Of a DNA stretch of 41,725 nucleotides, positions 1 to 8,173 are shown piece by piece (the first letter of the stretch is position 1; the number at the start of each line of letters is the position of its first letter). Below the pieces are notes generated by a model. The model was not told the DNA's origin, made no database searches, and saw only the letters and a list, made by a program, of their open reading frames with translations. Position numbers and translations under genes: made by a program. The stretch comes from Bacteroidota bacterium (lineage in GTDB: Bacteria; Bacteroidota; Rhodothermia; Rhodothermales; UBA10348), in the NCBI GenBank assembly GCA_029262835.1, contig JAJCYQ010000074.1:1-41725 (forward strand). The letters are read 5' to 3'.

Positions 1-261
1 GGGGGAGGCTGGGCACACTTTTTCGACGCCGGTATGAATGACATCGCAAAGAGAGCCAATCCAGTCAACCAATGACACAAGCAGTCGACATTTTCAGGTC
101 AGCAACCTTAATCGCGGACTCAAGTCCGACGGACTCCTAGAAGCGGGTTAACTCGCCCTGATTTGGCGGACCAGCCGAGGCGTCTTCACATGCCGCCGTC
201 GGATCCGTTCGTATGCTGCCGGGTACACGCGGCGCTGACAGCCACCGAATAACAAGTAGCC
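1..261. other. Left-edge stretch, no gene recognised
   Basis: I see no convincing coding frame or RNA gene here. Short imperfect hairpins occur near 116-127 and 143-156, but they do not assemble into a tRNA cloverleaf or a terminator with a T-tract. The stretch presumably carries the promoter of the lipoprotein gene that starts at 277. No good match to the Bacteroidota -7 element TAnnTTTG is visible. Confidence 0.4.
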
Positions 262-276
262 ATGCACGTGCCTTCC

Positions 277-1647
277 ATGAACCGTCTTGTCCCTCTTCTG
301 GCTCTGCTCCTTGCCCACACCATGATGGCGTGTGGACAGTCGGAACCGCCGGTTACGAGCTATGTGGAGGGAACGCTCCGTGTACGGGGCGATGTGGGCG
401 ATACCGGTGACTACAGGGGGTTTCTGATATCCGTGCTGAACCAGGTTGATGGGGACGTGGATACGCTTGCCACGGCCGTTACCGACTCGACCGGCTTTTT
501 TTCCATGACGGTGCACGCGCCGGACTCCGGGATTTTCCCACTCCTTGTAGAGCGTTCCGGGGAGCAGATGTCTCTTGACCAGCTGGTCCTGGTGGACGGC
601 GACTCGGTGAGCGTGTCGGGGACCTATCCGCTCGGTAATCGCCCGCTGATCATACGCTCACCCGAGAATGCTTCCTGGTCCGCCTATCGGAACACGAAAG
701 CTGTGCACACGGACAGGCTCTCGGCGTTGGCCGCGGCTGGTAACCCGGCCCCCACGGATGTACGGGCCCAGGTGGAACAGACCGCATCCATCCTCTGGGG
801 AATTGGCGACACGTACCCGCAGACCATGGGCGCGCGCGTTGCACGGGCCGAATCGATCCTGATGGTCGAGGGTTGGAACGATTCGCTCGTTGTGGCCCGC
901 TACCCGCAGATCGGTCTGGAGAATCCGAGTATTGCGGAGGTCGTACGTGCAGCGCGGCGCGCCGTCGCGCGCGAGAAGGGCCAGGAAGCGGCGCTCGCCG
1001 TCGTATCCGGCTACCTGGAGCGCGTTCCGCGCGACGAGCAGAAGGCCGGGCTGCTGTCTGAACTTGTCGTGGCGTACTCGGACAGTGGAAACGTGGAGAA
1101 GGCCATTGAGACGGCATCGCTGCTGAGGAGCACGTATCCAGAGTCATCGTGGGCCGACTGGGCGTCCAGGGCCACGTACGACCTCGAGAACCTGCAGCCC
1201 GGCATGCTTGCCCCTGGATTCGATGTTACATCGCGCGAGGGCGAACGGGTCGTGCTCGATGATCTGAACGGCGTTTTTGTGATTCTGGAGTTTTTCGACC
1301 CGCTCGACACCGCCTACCGGCAGGATATGCCCATGCGCGACGGTCTCTTCTCGGCGTTGCAGGACAACGTGTTCCGCGTCGTGTCCTTTTCCCTGGAGGC
1401 CGACGAAGATGTAAACGAAGCCCTGTTCGATGGCGATGCGGACCATCCGGGTACATTTGTCTGGTTGCCGTCCGGGGCGGACAGCCCGGTCGTTACGGCA
1501 TATAATGTACACGCGACGCCCACACGTTTTCTGATTGATCCGGACGGACGCATCGTGTCCAAATACGTGGGCCGAACACTGGTCGAACTCCAGGACGACC
1601 TGATTTCCATTGTTACCCGTCTCAACGAACTCGCCGGGGGCGAATAG
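277..1647 (+). CDS. Thioredoxin-fold (TlpA-like) lipoprotein lacking CXXC
   Basis: The predicted protein has about 456 residues and begins with a short basic, hydrophobic leader ending in a lipobox-like MMAC, so it is probably a lipoprotein. An upstream in-frame ATG at 262 is possible, but 277 gives the better signal peptide. The order is an N-terminal beta-rich domain (about 25-125) resembling the DUF4369-type domain that precedes TlpA domains in Bacteroidota, a helical middle (about 135-300), and a C-terminal AhpC/TSA-TlpA-like domain (about 305-455). The thioredoxin fold is supported by the PGF segment at its start, the cis-proline motif ATPTRFLIDPDG and the closing strand IVSKYVG. The redox CXXC site is replaced by a DPLDTAY segment, and the only cysteine in the mature protein is the lipidated one. 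It therefore cannot act as a classical disulfide reductase and may be a binding or structural member (inference). tpiA starts 4 bases after its stop, suggesting co-transcription. Confidence 0.8.
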   Translation: MNRLVPLLALLLAHTMMACGQSEPPVTSYVEGTLRVRGDVGDTGDYRGFLISVLNQVDGDVDTLATAVTDSTGFFSMTVHAPDSGIFPLLVERSGEQMSLDQLVLVDGDSVSVSGTYPLGNRPLIIRSPENASWSAYRNTKAVHTDRLSALAAAGNPAPTDVRAQVEQTASILWGIGDTYPQTMGARVARAESILMVEGWNDSLVVARYPQIGLENPSIAEVVRAARRAVAREKGQEAALAVVSGYLERVPRDEQKAGLLSELVVAYSDSGNVEKAIETASLLRSTYPESSWADWASRATYDLENLQPGMLAPGFDVTSREGERVVLDDLNGVFVILEFFDPLDTAYRQDMPMRDGLFSALQDNVFRVVSFSLEADEDVNEALFDGDADHPGTFVWLPSGADSPVVTAYNVHATPTRFLIDPDGRIVSKYVGRTLVELQDDLISIVTRLNELAGGE

Positions 1648-1651
1648 AGCC

Positions 1652-2413
1652 ATGCTGATTGCAGGAAACTGGAAAATGAATCTTGATATGTCGACGGCCC
1701 GTCAACTTGCCGGCTCCATCCGCAGCAGCCTGGAAGACCCCGGGCCTGTCGAGGTCGTATTGTGTGCTCCGTTTGTGTATCTGGATGCGGTCTATGGGCT
1801 GGTTCACGGTTCACCCATCTCGGTCGGGGCGCAGAACATGCACGCCGAGGATGCAGGGGCGTACACGGGCGAGATTTCGGCGTCCATGCTGCGGTCCGTC
1901 GGTTGCAGTCACGTGATTCTAGGGCACTCGGAGCGCCGCCAGTATTTTGGAGAGACCGACAAATCGGTGCGGGACAAGGTGGTACAGGCTGTTCGTCACG
2001 GGCTCGTGCCTGTTGTTTGCGTGGGCGAACTGCTGGATGAGCGCGACAAGGGAGAGGCGGAAGCCGTCGTTGCCCGCCAGGTCCGCGGGGCGCTCGAGGG
2101 TGTGGCGTATCCGGGTCGGGGGAAGCTCGTCATTGCCTACGAGCCGGTCTGGGCCATAGGTACGGGCCGCACCGCGAGTCCCGAACAGGCGCAGGCCATG
2201 CATGCACACATCCGCACGGAGCTGTCGGGCCTCTTTTCGGAAGGAGATGCCGCCCGGATCGATATCCTCTATGGCGGCAGCATGAAGCCCGCCAACGCCG
2301 ATGACCTGCTGTCGCAGCCAGACATCAACGGCGGACTCATAGGCGGTGCAAGCCTGGAAGCCGCGCCGTTTCTGTCCATCGTACGTGCGGCCATGCGTGC
2401 AGACAGGCCCTGA
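1652..2413 (+). CDS. tpiA: Triosephosphate isomerase
   Basis: This 253-residue TIM-barrel enzyme interconverts dihydroxyacetone phosphate and glyceraldehyde 3-phosphate in cytosolic glycolysis and gluconeogenesis. The family signatures are all present: AGNWKMN at the N-terminus with the substrate-binding Lys8, catalytic His92 in ILGHSERR, catalytic Glu164 in AYEPVWAIGTG followed by the mobile loop, and phosphate-binding YGGSMKP and GGLIGGASL near the end. Length matches the usual 250-255 residues. The ATG at 1652 is chosen because the family starts just before the NWK motif; an upstream frame extension overlapping the previous gene is not needed. It sits 4 bases downstream of the lipoprotein gene and converges on the fmdB-like gene with only 15 bases between the stop codons. 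Confidence 0.97.
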   Translation: MLIAGNWKMNLDMSTARQLAGSIRSSLEDPGPVEVVLCAPFVYLDAVYGLVHGSPISVGAQNMHAEDAGAYTGEISASMLRSVGCSHVILGHSERRQYFGETDKSVRDKVVQAVRHGLVPVVCVGELLDERDKGEAEAVVARQVRGALEGVAYPGRGKLVIAYEPVWAIGTGRTASPEQAQAMHAHIRTELSGLFSEGDAARIDILYGGSMKPANADDLLSQPDINGGLIGGASLEAAPFLSIVRAAMRADRP

Positions 2414-2428
2414 CATCGTCCGGCCGCG

Positions 2429-2707
2429 TCAGTCGGTCGAGGCCGTGCTGCCTGACGCCTTCTTTTCGGTCTTCTCTGTCTTTTCGGGCTTGGATGCCGT
2501 TTTGTCCGATTCCCTGGATTCTCCAGACGGACGGACGTAGTCGGTCTGGTAAAAGCCGCTTCCCTTGAAGACAAGGCCGCCGCCGCCTGAAATCAGGCGT
2601 TCAACAGATTGTCCAGTCGTAGGGCACGTCGTGAGGCGGTCGTCTGTAATCCGCTGTTCGATGTCGAACGTCGTGCCGTCTTCCCGTCGATACGTATATG
2701 TAGGCAT
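2429..2707 (-). CDS. FmdB-family small protein with lost zinc ligands
   Basis: The 92-residue product begins MPTYTYRREDGTTFDI and contains RLISGGGGLVFKGSGFYQTDYV, which together identify the FmdB/putative regulatory protein family (a zinc ribbon of unknown role). Family members normally carry two CxxC pairs. Here the first pair is replaced by RRED and the second by CPTT, leaving a single cysteine (Cys28), so zinc binding is doubtful. The C-terminal 30 residues are a low-complexity Lys/Glu/Thr tail. The start at 2707 is preferred over an in-frame extension to 2755 because MPTY is the family N-terminus. It lies 54 bases downstream of the GH3/beta-lactamase gene on the same strand and may be co-transcribed with it. 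Confidence 0.85.
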   Translation of the reverse strand: MPTYTYRREDGTTFDIEQRITDDRLTTCPTTGQSVERLISGGGGLVFKGSGFYQTDYVRPSGESRESDKTASKPEKTEKTEKKASGSTASTD

Positions 2708-2761
2708 TTTTGAGGGCACGGCGCTGGGCCGCTGTTGGTGGAACCGGCCGTTCAAGTCTTC

Positions 2762-5689
2762 TCAGCACGCGCCGGTTCCGCTCTCCGCTGAACATTCGGA
2801 AAACGTCTGTCCAGATGAAGGTGCGCCGGGTCTCAGCAGGCTCTGGAAGGCGAGGTCGGCTACGGCTGGACGGATGGGAACATGCCGGCTGTTGTTTCTT
2901 GTGGGATGCACGCGGTTCGTAAGCAGGATCACGTAGAGCCCCTGGTCCGGATCGATCCAGAGCGACGTGCCGGTGTATCCGGTGTGTCCGTAGGACCGGG
3001 GACCGAAATGGGCACCGGCGGAGGAGTAGCCCGAGAGGCTGCGCGTATCCCACCCAAGGGCTCGCGTGCCGGGACCTGCCGGATTGACGCGCGTCGTGAA
3101 GGCGCGGATGGTTTCCGGTCGGAGGAACTGGCGGCCGCCAATGCGTCCCTCGCTGGCCATCATGGATGCGAAAATGGCGAGGTCTTCAAGGGTCGAGAAC
3201 AGGCCGGCATGTCCGGCCGTGCCGCCAAGAATCCATGCATTCTCGTCGTGCACTTCGCCGCGAAGCAGGCGATTCCGGAAGTAGTCGTCGCGCTCGGTGG
3301 ATACGATATCCTCGCGTGAAGAGGGCCTGTTTGGGCGGAATCCGGAATTGAACATCCCGAGCGGCTCGAAAATGCGCTCCGTGACGAGCTGGTCGAACGG
3401 CGTTTCCGTGATCGATTCCATGACCCAGGCGAGAGTGATGGGTCCGAAGTCCGAGTAGCGGACGTCGTCGCCCGCGGCGTAGACCAGGCTGTCGCCAAGA
3501 ATGCGCTCCCGTACACCGCGGGCTGTGCGCACCCCTTCGGCGTAGAACGGAACGAATGGAATGAGTCCGGACTGGTGGGCCAGCAGATCCCGCACGGTGA
3601 CGAGGCCTTTTCCAGCGGCGCCGAAACCGGGTAGATATTCGGCAACGGGCCGGTCAAGTTCGAGGAGCCCTTCTTCCACAAGCAGCATGGCCATGGTGGT
3701 TGTCGCCACGACCTTGGTCATGGAGGCGAGATCAAACAGATCACGCGAGGTGACACGCCGATCTGTTTCCCAGGACGGCGTTCCGACGGCTTCAGCAAGG
3801 GCGATGTCCGTGCCACGGCCTACCAGTACCGCCGCGGCAGAAAAGGCGCTGTCGGCCCGGGCTTCATGAAGCATGGTTTCGATCCGGTGCAGTTCGTCCC
3901 CGTTCATATCCGCCGATTCAGGCGGGACCATCCGGGGACGCGACACGTGGAGCGTCTGGCCTGTGCCACGCGGAAATTCGTCGGACACATGTACTGGAAG
4001 TCTACCCTCTGTCCCAGCGCGTCCTGTGAGCACGTCAGCGAGGGCAGAAAGCGTGGGTTGGTGCCGGTCGTACGCTACAAGGACGGTCGGGACATGCGCG
4101 GCCATGTCAGCCGCCAGCCAGGGGTTTTCGAGCGCGATTCCGATGATGGATGGCGCCCGTGCCGCCTGTGCGCCGCCGTCCGCGACCATCCGGGCAAGGC
4201 GCGCGGCGAACGCGGGAGCATTCCAGCCTGCAACGGGAACCGTTCCGACCACGTCGAGCCAGATGATGGTTTCAGCGCGTGAGAGCGCTGGGCGCGCGGC
4301 CGCGAGGCCGCGCGCCCAGCCACGCGCCGATACGCGCACGAGTTCTATTTCCCGGCTGGTATGTCGCTCGAGTTGACGATTCAGCGTGGCCACGGGATCG
4401 GCCGTCTGACTGGACGCGCCCGGCTGCAGGCGGAAATCGGTCTGAACCAGGACAATCGGTCCACCCGTCGTGGAAAGTGGAAGCGCGCTCTGGGGCGGCG
4501 CGGGCGCCGTGACGAGTGTCACGGCGCGGCGCGCGGCGTGCTGCGCCAGGAGATCGGTCTCTGTCATTCGATGGGTCAGCGCGCCCAGATCCGGCCACGC
4601 GCGTCCCGCCGCGCGCCGTGCTTCCAGCACCCGCGCCGCCCCCTCGATGAGCCGCTCCTCGGGCAGCGTACCCTGGCGAACCGCCCCGACAATCGCGGCC
4701 CGGGTGGCCGCCGGGTCGGGAGACATGAGCAGGATGTCCGCACCCGCCTTGACCGCGGCAAGCCCCACTTCTGAAGGAGTTCCAAACGCGGTCGCTCCCG
4801 TCATGTTGAGCGCGTCGGTTACGAGCAGGCCCGTGAAGGACAGGGAATCGCGCAGGAGGCCCGACGAAACACGGTGCGACAGCGACGATGGCAGGGAATC
4901 GGCCCAGACAATATGTCCACTCATGAGCGCGGGCGCTCCTGTATCCACAAGATGTCGGAATGGAAGCAGGTCGTGCGGCCCGATGTCGGCTCTGGTGACG
5001 CCCGTGTGCGAATCTGTCGTGGTCGAACCGTGACCAGGGAAATGCTTTGCTACGCCAAGGACACCGGCATCGCCGAGGCCCTCCATGAAAGCGGACGCAT
5101 ACTGGGCCGTGGAGTCTGGATGGTCCGACCATGCCCGCGTGCCGATGACGGGATTACGGGACTCCGTGTTTACGTCGGCAATGGGCGCGAAGATCATGTT
5201 GACACCCGCGGAGAGGGCATCTTCTCCTGTTCGTTGGCCAAGCCTGCGGGCAAGTGCATGGCTTCCCGCCGCCGCGATACCCATGGCTCGCGGAAACACG
5301 GGCATGCCCTCCATACGCATTCCTGCGCCCCATTCGGCATCCATGGCGACCAGCAGCGGCTCATCGGATGCCTGCTGAAGCCAGGCGACGGCCGCCGCCT
5401 GCTGCAGCGGATCGCCCCTGAAGAGTACAACGCCGCCTGCACCGAATTCAATCACCTCGCGTTGCAGCCAATTTCTGTCCGCCTCGACGCGGATATCGAT
5501 GTCCGCTGGCAGAGGGACCATGAAGAGGGACGAGGCCTGCTTTACCAGCGAGTAGAGAGCGACTTCCTCCTCGAGGGAAGGTCCATCGCTGTCGGCCGAC
5601 GTGGCGGACGGGTCGCATCCACCCAGCAGAAAGGAGACGAGTACGAGCGGCAACGCCCAGCGAAAAGCCGGCAAAGTTGAGATCATCAT
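2762..5689 (-). CDS. GH3 glycosidase fused to serine beta-lactamase-family domain, lipoprotein
   Basis: This 975-residue protein carries two enzymes in one chain. Residues 1-25 form a lipoprotein signal ending LLGGC. Residues about 45-370 are a glycoside hydrolase family 3 domain of the NagZ (beta-N-acetylhexosaminidase) type: KHFPGHG at 215-221, the His-Asp general acid/base motif DSH at 226-228, and nucleophile Asp292 in LLVTDALNM. Residues about 380-590 resemble the GH3 C-terminal sandwich. Residues about 595-950 are a class C beta-lactamase/penicillin-binding fold: SMTK at 656-659 (the SxxK site), YSD at 745-747 (YxN-like) and HTG at 902-904 (KTG-like). GH3-beta-lactamase fusions are known in Bacteroidota and are thought to act on cell-wall muropeptides. 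That role is inferred here, probably at the periplasmic face of a membrane. Two adjacent ATG codons are possible starts. The MFS gene at 5768 is divergent. Confidence 0.9.
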   Translation of the reverse strand: MMISTLPAFRWALPLVLVSFLLGGCDPSATSADSDGPSLEEEVALYSLVKQASSLFMVPLPADIDIRVEADRNWLQREVIEFGAGGVVLFRGDPLQQAAAVAWLQQASDEPLLVAMDAEWGAGMRMEGMPVFPRAMGIAAAGSHALARRLGQRTGEDALSAGVNMIFAPIADVNTESRNPVIGTRAWSDHPDSTAQYASAFMEGLGDAGVLGVAKHFPGHGSTTTDSHTGVTRADIGPHDLLPFRHLVDTGAPALMSGHIVWADSLPSSLSHRVSSGLLRDSLSFTGLLVTDALNMTGATAFGTPSEVGLAAVKAGADILLMSPDPAATRAAIVGAVRQGTLPEERLIEGAARVLEARRAAGRAWPDLGALTHRMTETDLLAQHAARRAVTLVTAPAPPQSALPLSTTGGPIVLVQTDFRLQPGASSQTADPVATLNRQLERHTSREIELVRVSARGWARGLAAARPALSRAETIIWLDVVGTVPVAGWNAPAFAARLARMVADGGAQAARAPSIIGIALENPWLAADMAAHVPTVLVAYDRHQPTLSALADVLTGRAGTEGRLPVHVSDEFPRGTGQTLHVSRPRMVPPESADMNGDELHRIETMLHEARADSAFSAAAVLVGRGTDIALAEAVGTPSWETDRRVTSRDLFDLASMTKVVATTTMAMLLVEEGLLELDRPVAEYLPGFGAAGKGLVTVRDLLAHQSGLIPFVPFYAEGVRTARGVRERILGDSLVYAAGDDVRYSDFGPITLAWVMESITETPFDQLVTERIFEPLGMFNSGFRPNRPSSREDIVSTERDDYFRNRLLRGEVHDENAWILGGTAGHAGLFSTLEDLAIFASMMASEGRIGGRQFLRPETIRAFTTRVNPAGPGTRALGWDTRSLSGYSSAGAHFGPRSYGHTGYTGTSLWIDPDQGLYVILLTNRVHPTRNNSRHVPIRPAVADLAFQSLLRPGAPSSGQTFSECSAESGTGAC

Positions 5690-5767
5690 GGGGACAAAAT
5701 AGGTCGCTGCGTGTAAAGTGGCGCTCCTTGTACACGCGCTCCGTCCCGAAATTCCACCTGCAATCCT

Positions 5768-7108
5768 GTGAAACGCATTCTTTTTGTTCTGTTTCTGGGT
5801 GTTCTGATGGCAGCGCTGGATATTGCCATTCTTGGCCCCGTAATCCCTGCCATCAGGGAGACCTTCGAACTCGGTGAGCGTGGCGTGTCCTGGGTTTTTA
5901 CGATCTGGGTCCTGGCCAACCTGGTGGGCGTCCCGATCATGTCCAAGCTGGCCGACGGATACGGCCGAAAAAGAATTTACCTGCTGGATCTGGGACTTTT
6001 TGGCATGGGGGCCGGCATCGTGGCCCTGTCGTGGTCCTTTCCGGTCCTGCTCGTGGGGAGGGCGCTACAGGGTTTCGCCGTGTCCGGTCTGTTTCCCGTG
6101 GCAGGTGCGTTTGTCGGCGACAGTTTTCCGCCAGAGCGTCGCGGTAGAGCATTCGGTGTCCTCGGATCCGTTTTTGGTGTCGCATTCATTATTGGGCCTA
6201 TTCTGGCAGGTATCCTGCTGCTCGTCGGCTGGCGCTGGGTCTATGCGCTCTTCGTGCCACTCTCCATACTGATAGCCTGGTTCGGAACGCGGAATCTGCC
6301 ACGGACAGAAACCGAGCGCGGCCGGCCGTTCGACGCTGCAGGACTGATTGCGCTCGCGCTGTTCCTGCTCGCGCTCGCGGCTGGGATCTCACTCGATCAG
6401 CTTCCGCTCATCGGAGCGTCTGCTCTCCTCCTGGTACTCTTTGTTTTCACCGAGCGTCGCGGTGAGCGACTGGGACATGATGTGATTTTGCGTCCCGGCC
6501 TCCTCAGAAACCGGCAGGTGTCCATCGCGTGTGTACAGGCCACGGGGGCAGGAATCAGCGAGGCCGCATTCATCTATTTTCCGACGCTCGCCGTTCTGGC
6601 CTTCGGAGTGACAAAGTCCGAAGCCTCGTTCATGCTGCTGCCACTCATGCTGGCTGTTGCCCTTGGTTCACCGCTGGTAGGGCGGCTGCTGGACGTGTGG
6701 GGATCACGCCGCGTCGTCGTCCTGTGCAATGTGCTGCTGGCGGCGGGCATGTTTGCCGTGTCCTACGCCCCGGGACAGGCTGTCTGGTTCTACGGCGGAA
6801 GCATCCTGATTGGTGTGGGCCTGGCCGGACTCATGGGTTCCGCGCTCAGCTACATCCTGATCCACGAAGCCCGCAAGGCCGAGCGGGCTGTCTCGCAGGG
6901 GCTGATCACGCTGTTCATATCGGTGGGCCAGCTCATTACGGGAGCCGCGGTTGGCGCCGTTGCCGCCTCCATGGCCGACCCCATTGCAGGCTACACCTCG
7001 GCATTTACTGGTATAGGAATCCTGACGCTTGGTATGGCGGGCATCGGATTCATGCTCAAACGAGCGCCTGCCGAACGCGCCAACCTGTACCACCACGCGG
7101 ACAACTGA
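5768..7108 (+). CDS. Major facilitator superfamily transporter (drug exporter-like)
   Basis: The 446-residue product is very hydrophobic, with about 12 predicted membrane helices. LDIAILGPVIPAI in the first helix resembles motif D1 of the DHA drug:H+ antiporters, KLADGYGRKR (loop 2-3) is the MFS motif A, and GPILAGILL in helix 5 matches the antiporter motif C. This supports a proton-driven exporter in the inner membrane, substrate unknown. The start is GTG at 5768 in the context GTGAAACGC; I see no better ATG that keeps the first helix. It is divergent from the GH3/beta-lactamase gene and converges on mscS, with 26 bases between the stop codons. No regulator gene is adjacent. Confidence 0.88.
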   Translation: MKRILFVLFLGVLMAALDIAILGPVIPAIRETFELGERGVSWVFTIWVLANLVGVPIMSKLADGYGRKRIYLLDLGLFGMGAGIVALSWSFPVLLVGRALQGFAVSGLFPVAGAFVGDSFPPERRGRAFGVLGSVFGVAFIIGPILAGILLLVGWRWVYALFVPLSILIAWFGTRNLPRTETERGRPFDAAGLIALALFLLALAAGISLDQLPLIGASALLLVLFVFTERRGERLGHDVILRPGLLRNRQVSIACVQATGAGISEAAFIYFPTLAVLAFGVTKSEASFMLLPLMLAVALGSPLVGRLLDVWGSRRVVVLCNVLLAAGMFAVSYAPGQAVWFYGGSILIGVGLAGLMGSALSYILIHEARKAERAVSQGLITLFISVGQLITGAAVGAVAASMADPIAGYTSAFTGIGILTLGMAGIGFMLKRAPAERANLYHHADN

Positions 7109-7134
7109 CGTACGTTCAACCCGCGGGACACGCC

Positions 7135-7941
7135 CTACTTGTCCAAATGAACATCCATCTGCGGGTAGGGGATGCCGATTCCGGCCTCGTCGAGTTTTTC
7201 CTTGACGCGCTGCGTGACGGCCTCCTTTACACCCCAATAATCCTCTGAGTTCACCCAGACGCGAACGACCCAGTCAATGGAGGAGTCGCCGAGGCCCGTG
7301 AGGACGGCAGCAGGTGCCGGGTCGGCGAGCACGTTCTCCACGTCAGCGACGGCTGCAAGCAGCACCTGACGCGTGTCGGCAATGCTCGCCGGATAATCCG
7401 TGCCTACCGTCACGTCAACGCGACGTGTCGGATGGTAGGAGATATTTTCAATGGTCGATCCGTAGATGGAACCATTTGGAACCGTAAAACGACGGTTGTC
7501 GAACGTGTCGATTTCCGTACTGAAGAGTCCGATGTCGGCCACTTTCCCGGTTACCCCGCCCGAACTGACCACGTCGCCCACCTTGAACGGCCGGAAGGCC
7601 AGCAGCATGATGCCCGACGAAAAATTGCCAAGCGTGCCCTGTAGAGCCAGACCAATGGCCAGACCCGCCGCACCGATGACTGCGGCGAAGCTCGTCGTGC
7701 CAACGCCGAAGATCTGGAGTACGCTGAGCAGCGCCATGATGAGCACGGCATACTTCGTAAGGCTACCAAAAAAGTTGGCAATTGTCTGGTCAATTCGCGC
7801 CCCGATGGCGCGTCTCACGCTGCGCCCGAGCCATCCAGATACGATCCAGGCTACCACGAGCAGTGCAATGACGCCCGCAACCTTGGGCACAAATTCAGTC
7901 AACAGCGCAACGAGCGCCTCATCAATACTTGAGAGATCCAT
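7135..7941 (-). CDS. Small mechanosensitive channel, MscS family
   Basis: The 268-residue protein has the standard small-MscS plan: three hydrophobic segments (about 16-37, 58-80 and a third pore-lining helix near 85-115), then the beta domain and C-terminal alpha/beta domain. The pore helix is Gly/Ala rich (AVIGAAGLAIGLALQG), followed by NFSSGIMLLAFRPFKVGD, the most conserved block of the family. The end GIPYPQMDVHL is also typical. It should sit in the inner membrane and release solutes on hypo-osmotic shock. The start overlaps the stop of the 83-residue membrane protein gene by 20 bases, so the two are probably coupled in an operon led by rlmN. Confidence 0.93.
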   Translation of the reverse strand: MDLSSIDEALVALLTEFVPKVAGVIALLVVAWIVSGWLGRSVRRAIGARIDQTIANFFGSLTKYAVLIMALLSVLQIFGVGTTSFAAVIGAAGLAIGLALQGTLGNFSSGIMLLAFRPFKVGDVVSSGGVTGKVADIGLFSTEIDTFDNRRFTVPNGSIYGSTIENISYHPTRRVDVTVGTDYPASIADTRQVLLAAVADVENVLADPAPAAVLTGLGDSSIDWVVRVWVNSEDYWGVKEAVTQRVKEKLDEAGIGIPYPQMDVHLDK

Positions 7942-8173
7942 TATCGGTGGGTGTTTTGTTGGATTCCGTGGGATCCGGGCTTACAATCCAGTGGGCGAGC
8001 CGCTCGGTCAGCCAGGTGGCCGCTGCTACAACCAGTACTTCCCGGATCGTACGCGTAAAAATACGGCGCACGAGGAAAGAAAACGTACGGGGAATGAGCG
8101 CACCGATGATGAGCGCGGACAGAAATCCAGCCAGGGATTGGACGAGCGGACTATCTATGGATTTTCTGTTCAT
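7922..8173 (-). CDS. Small membrane protein of unknown function
   Basis: This 83-residue protein has two hydrophobic stretches (about 11-27 and 45-60) separated by basic residues, and a short polar tail. I do not recognise a family. It is likely to be real because it is tightly packed: its ATG overlaps the rlmN stop in an ATGA arrangement, and its 3' end overlaps the mscS start by 20 bases. A membrane role related to MscS is possible but is inferred only from position. Confidence 0.65.
   Translation of the reverse strand: MNRKSIDSPLVQSLAGFLSALIIGALIPRTFSFLVRRIFTRTIREVLVVAAATWLTERLAHWIVSPDPTESNKTPTDNGSLKY

Noticed and set aside
110-175. tRNA-like fold
   Set aside because: Short stems occur, but there is no consistent acceptor stem, anticodon arm or T-loop GTTCGA sequence.
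148-516. Minus-strand frame of 122 residues
   Set aside because: It is mostly antisense to the lipoprotein gene, is basic and has no recognisable domain.
4272-5132. Minus-strand frame of about 286 residues in another frame
   Set aside because: It overlaps the GH3 domain of the fusion gene out of frame, with Arg/Gly/Ala-rich composition typical of a shadow frame.
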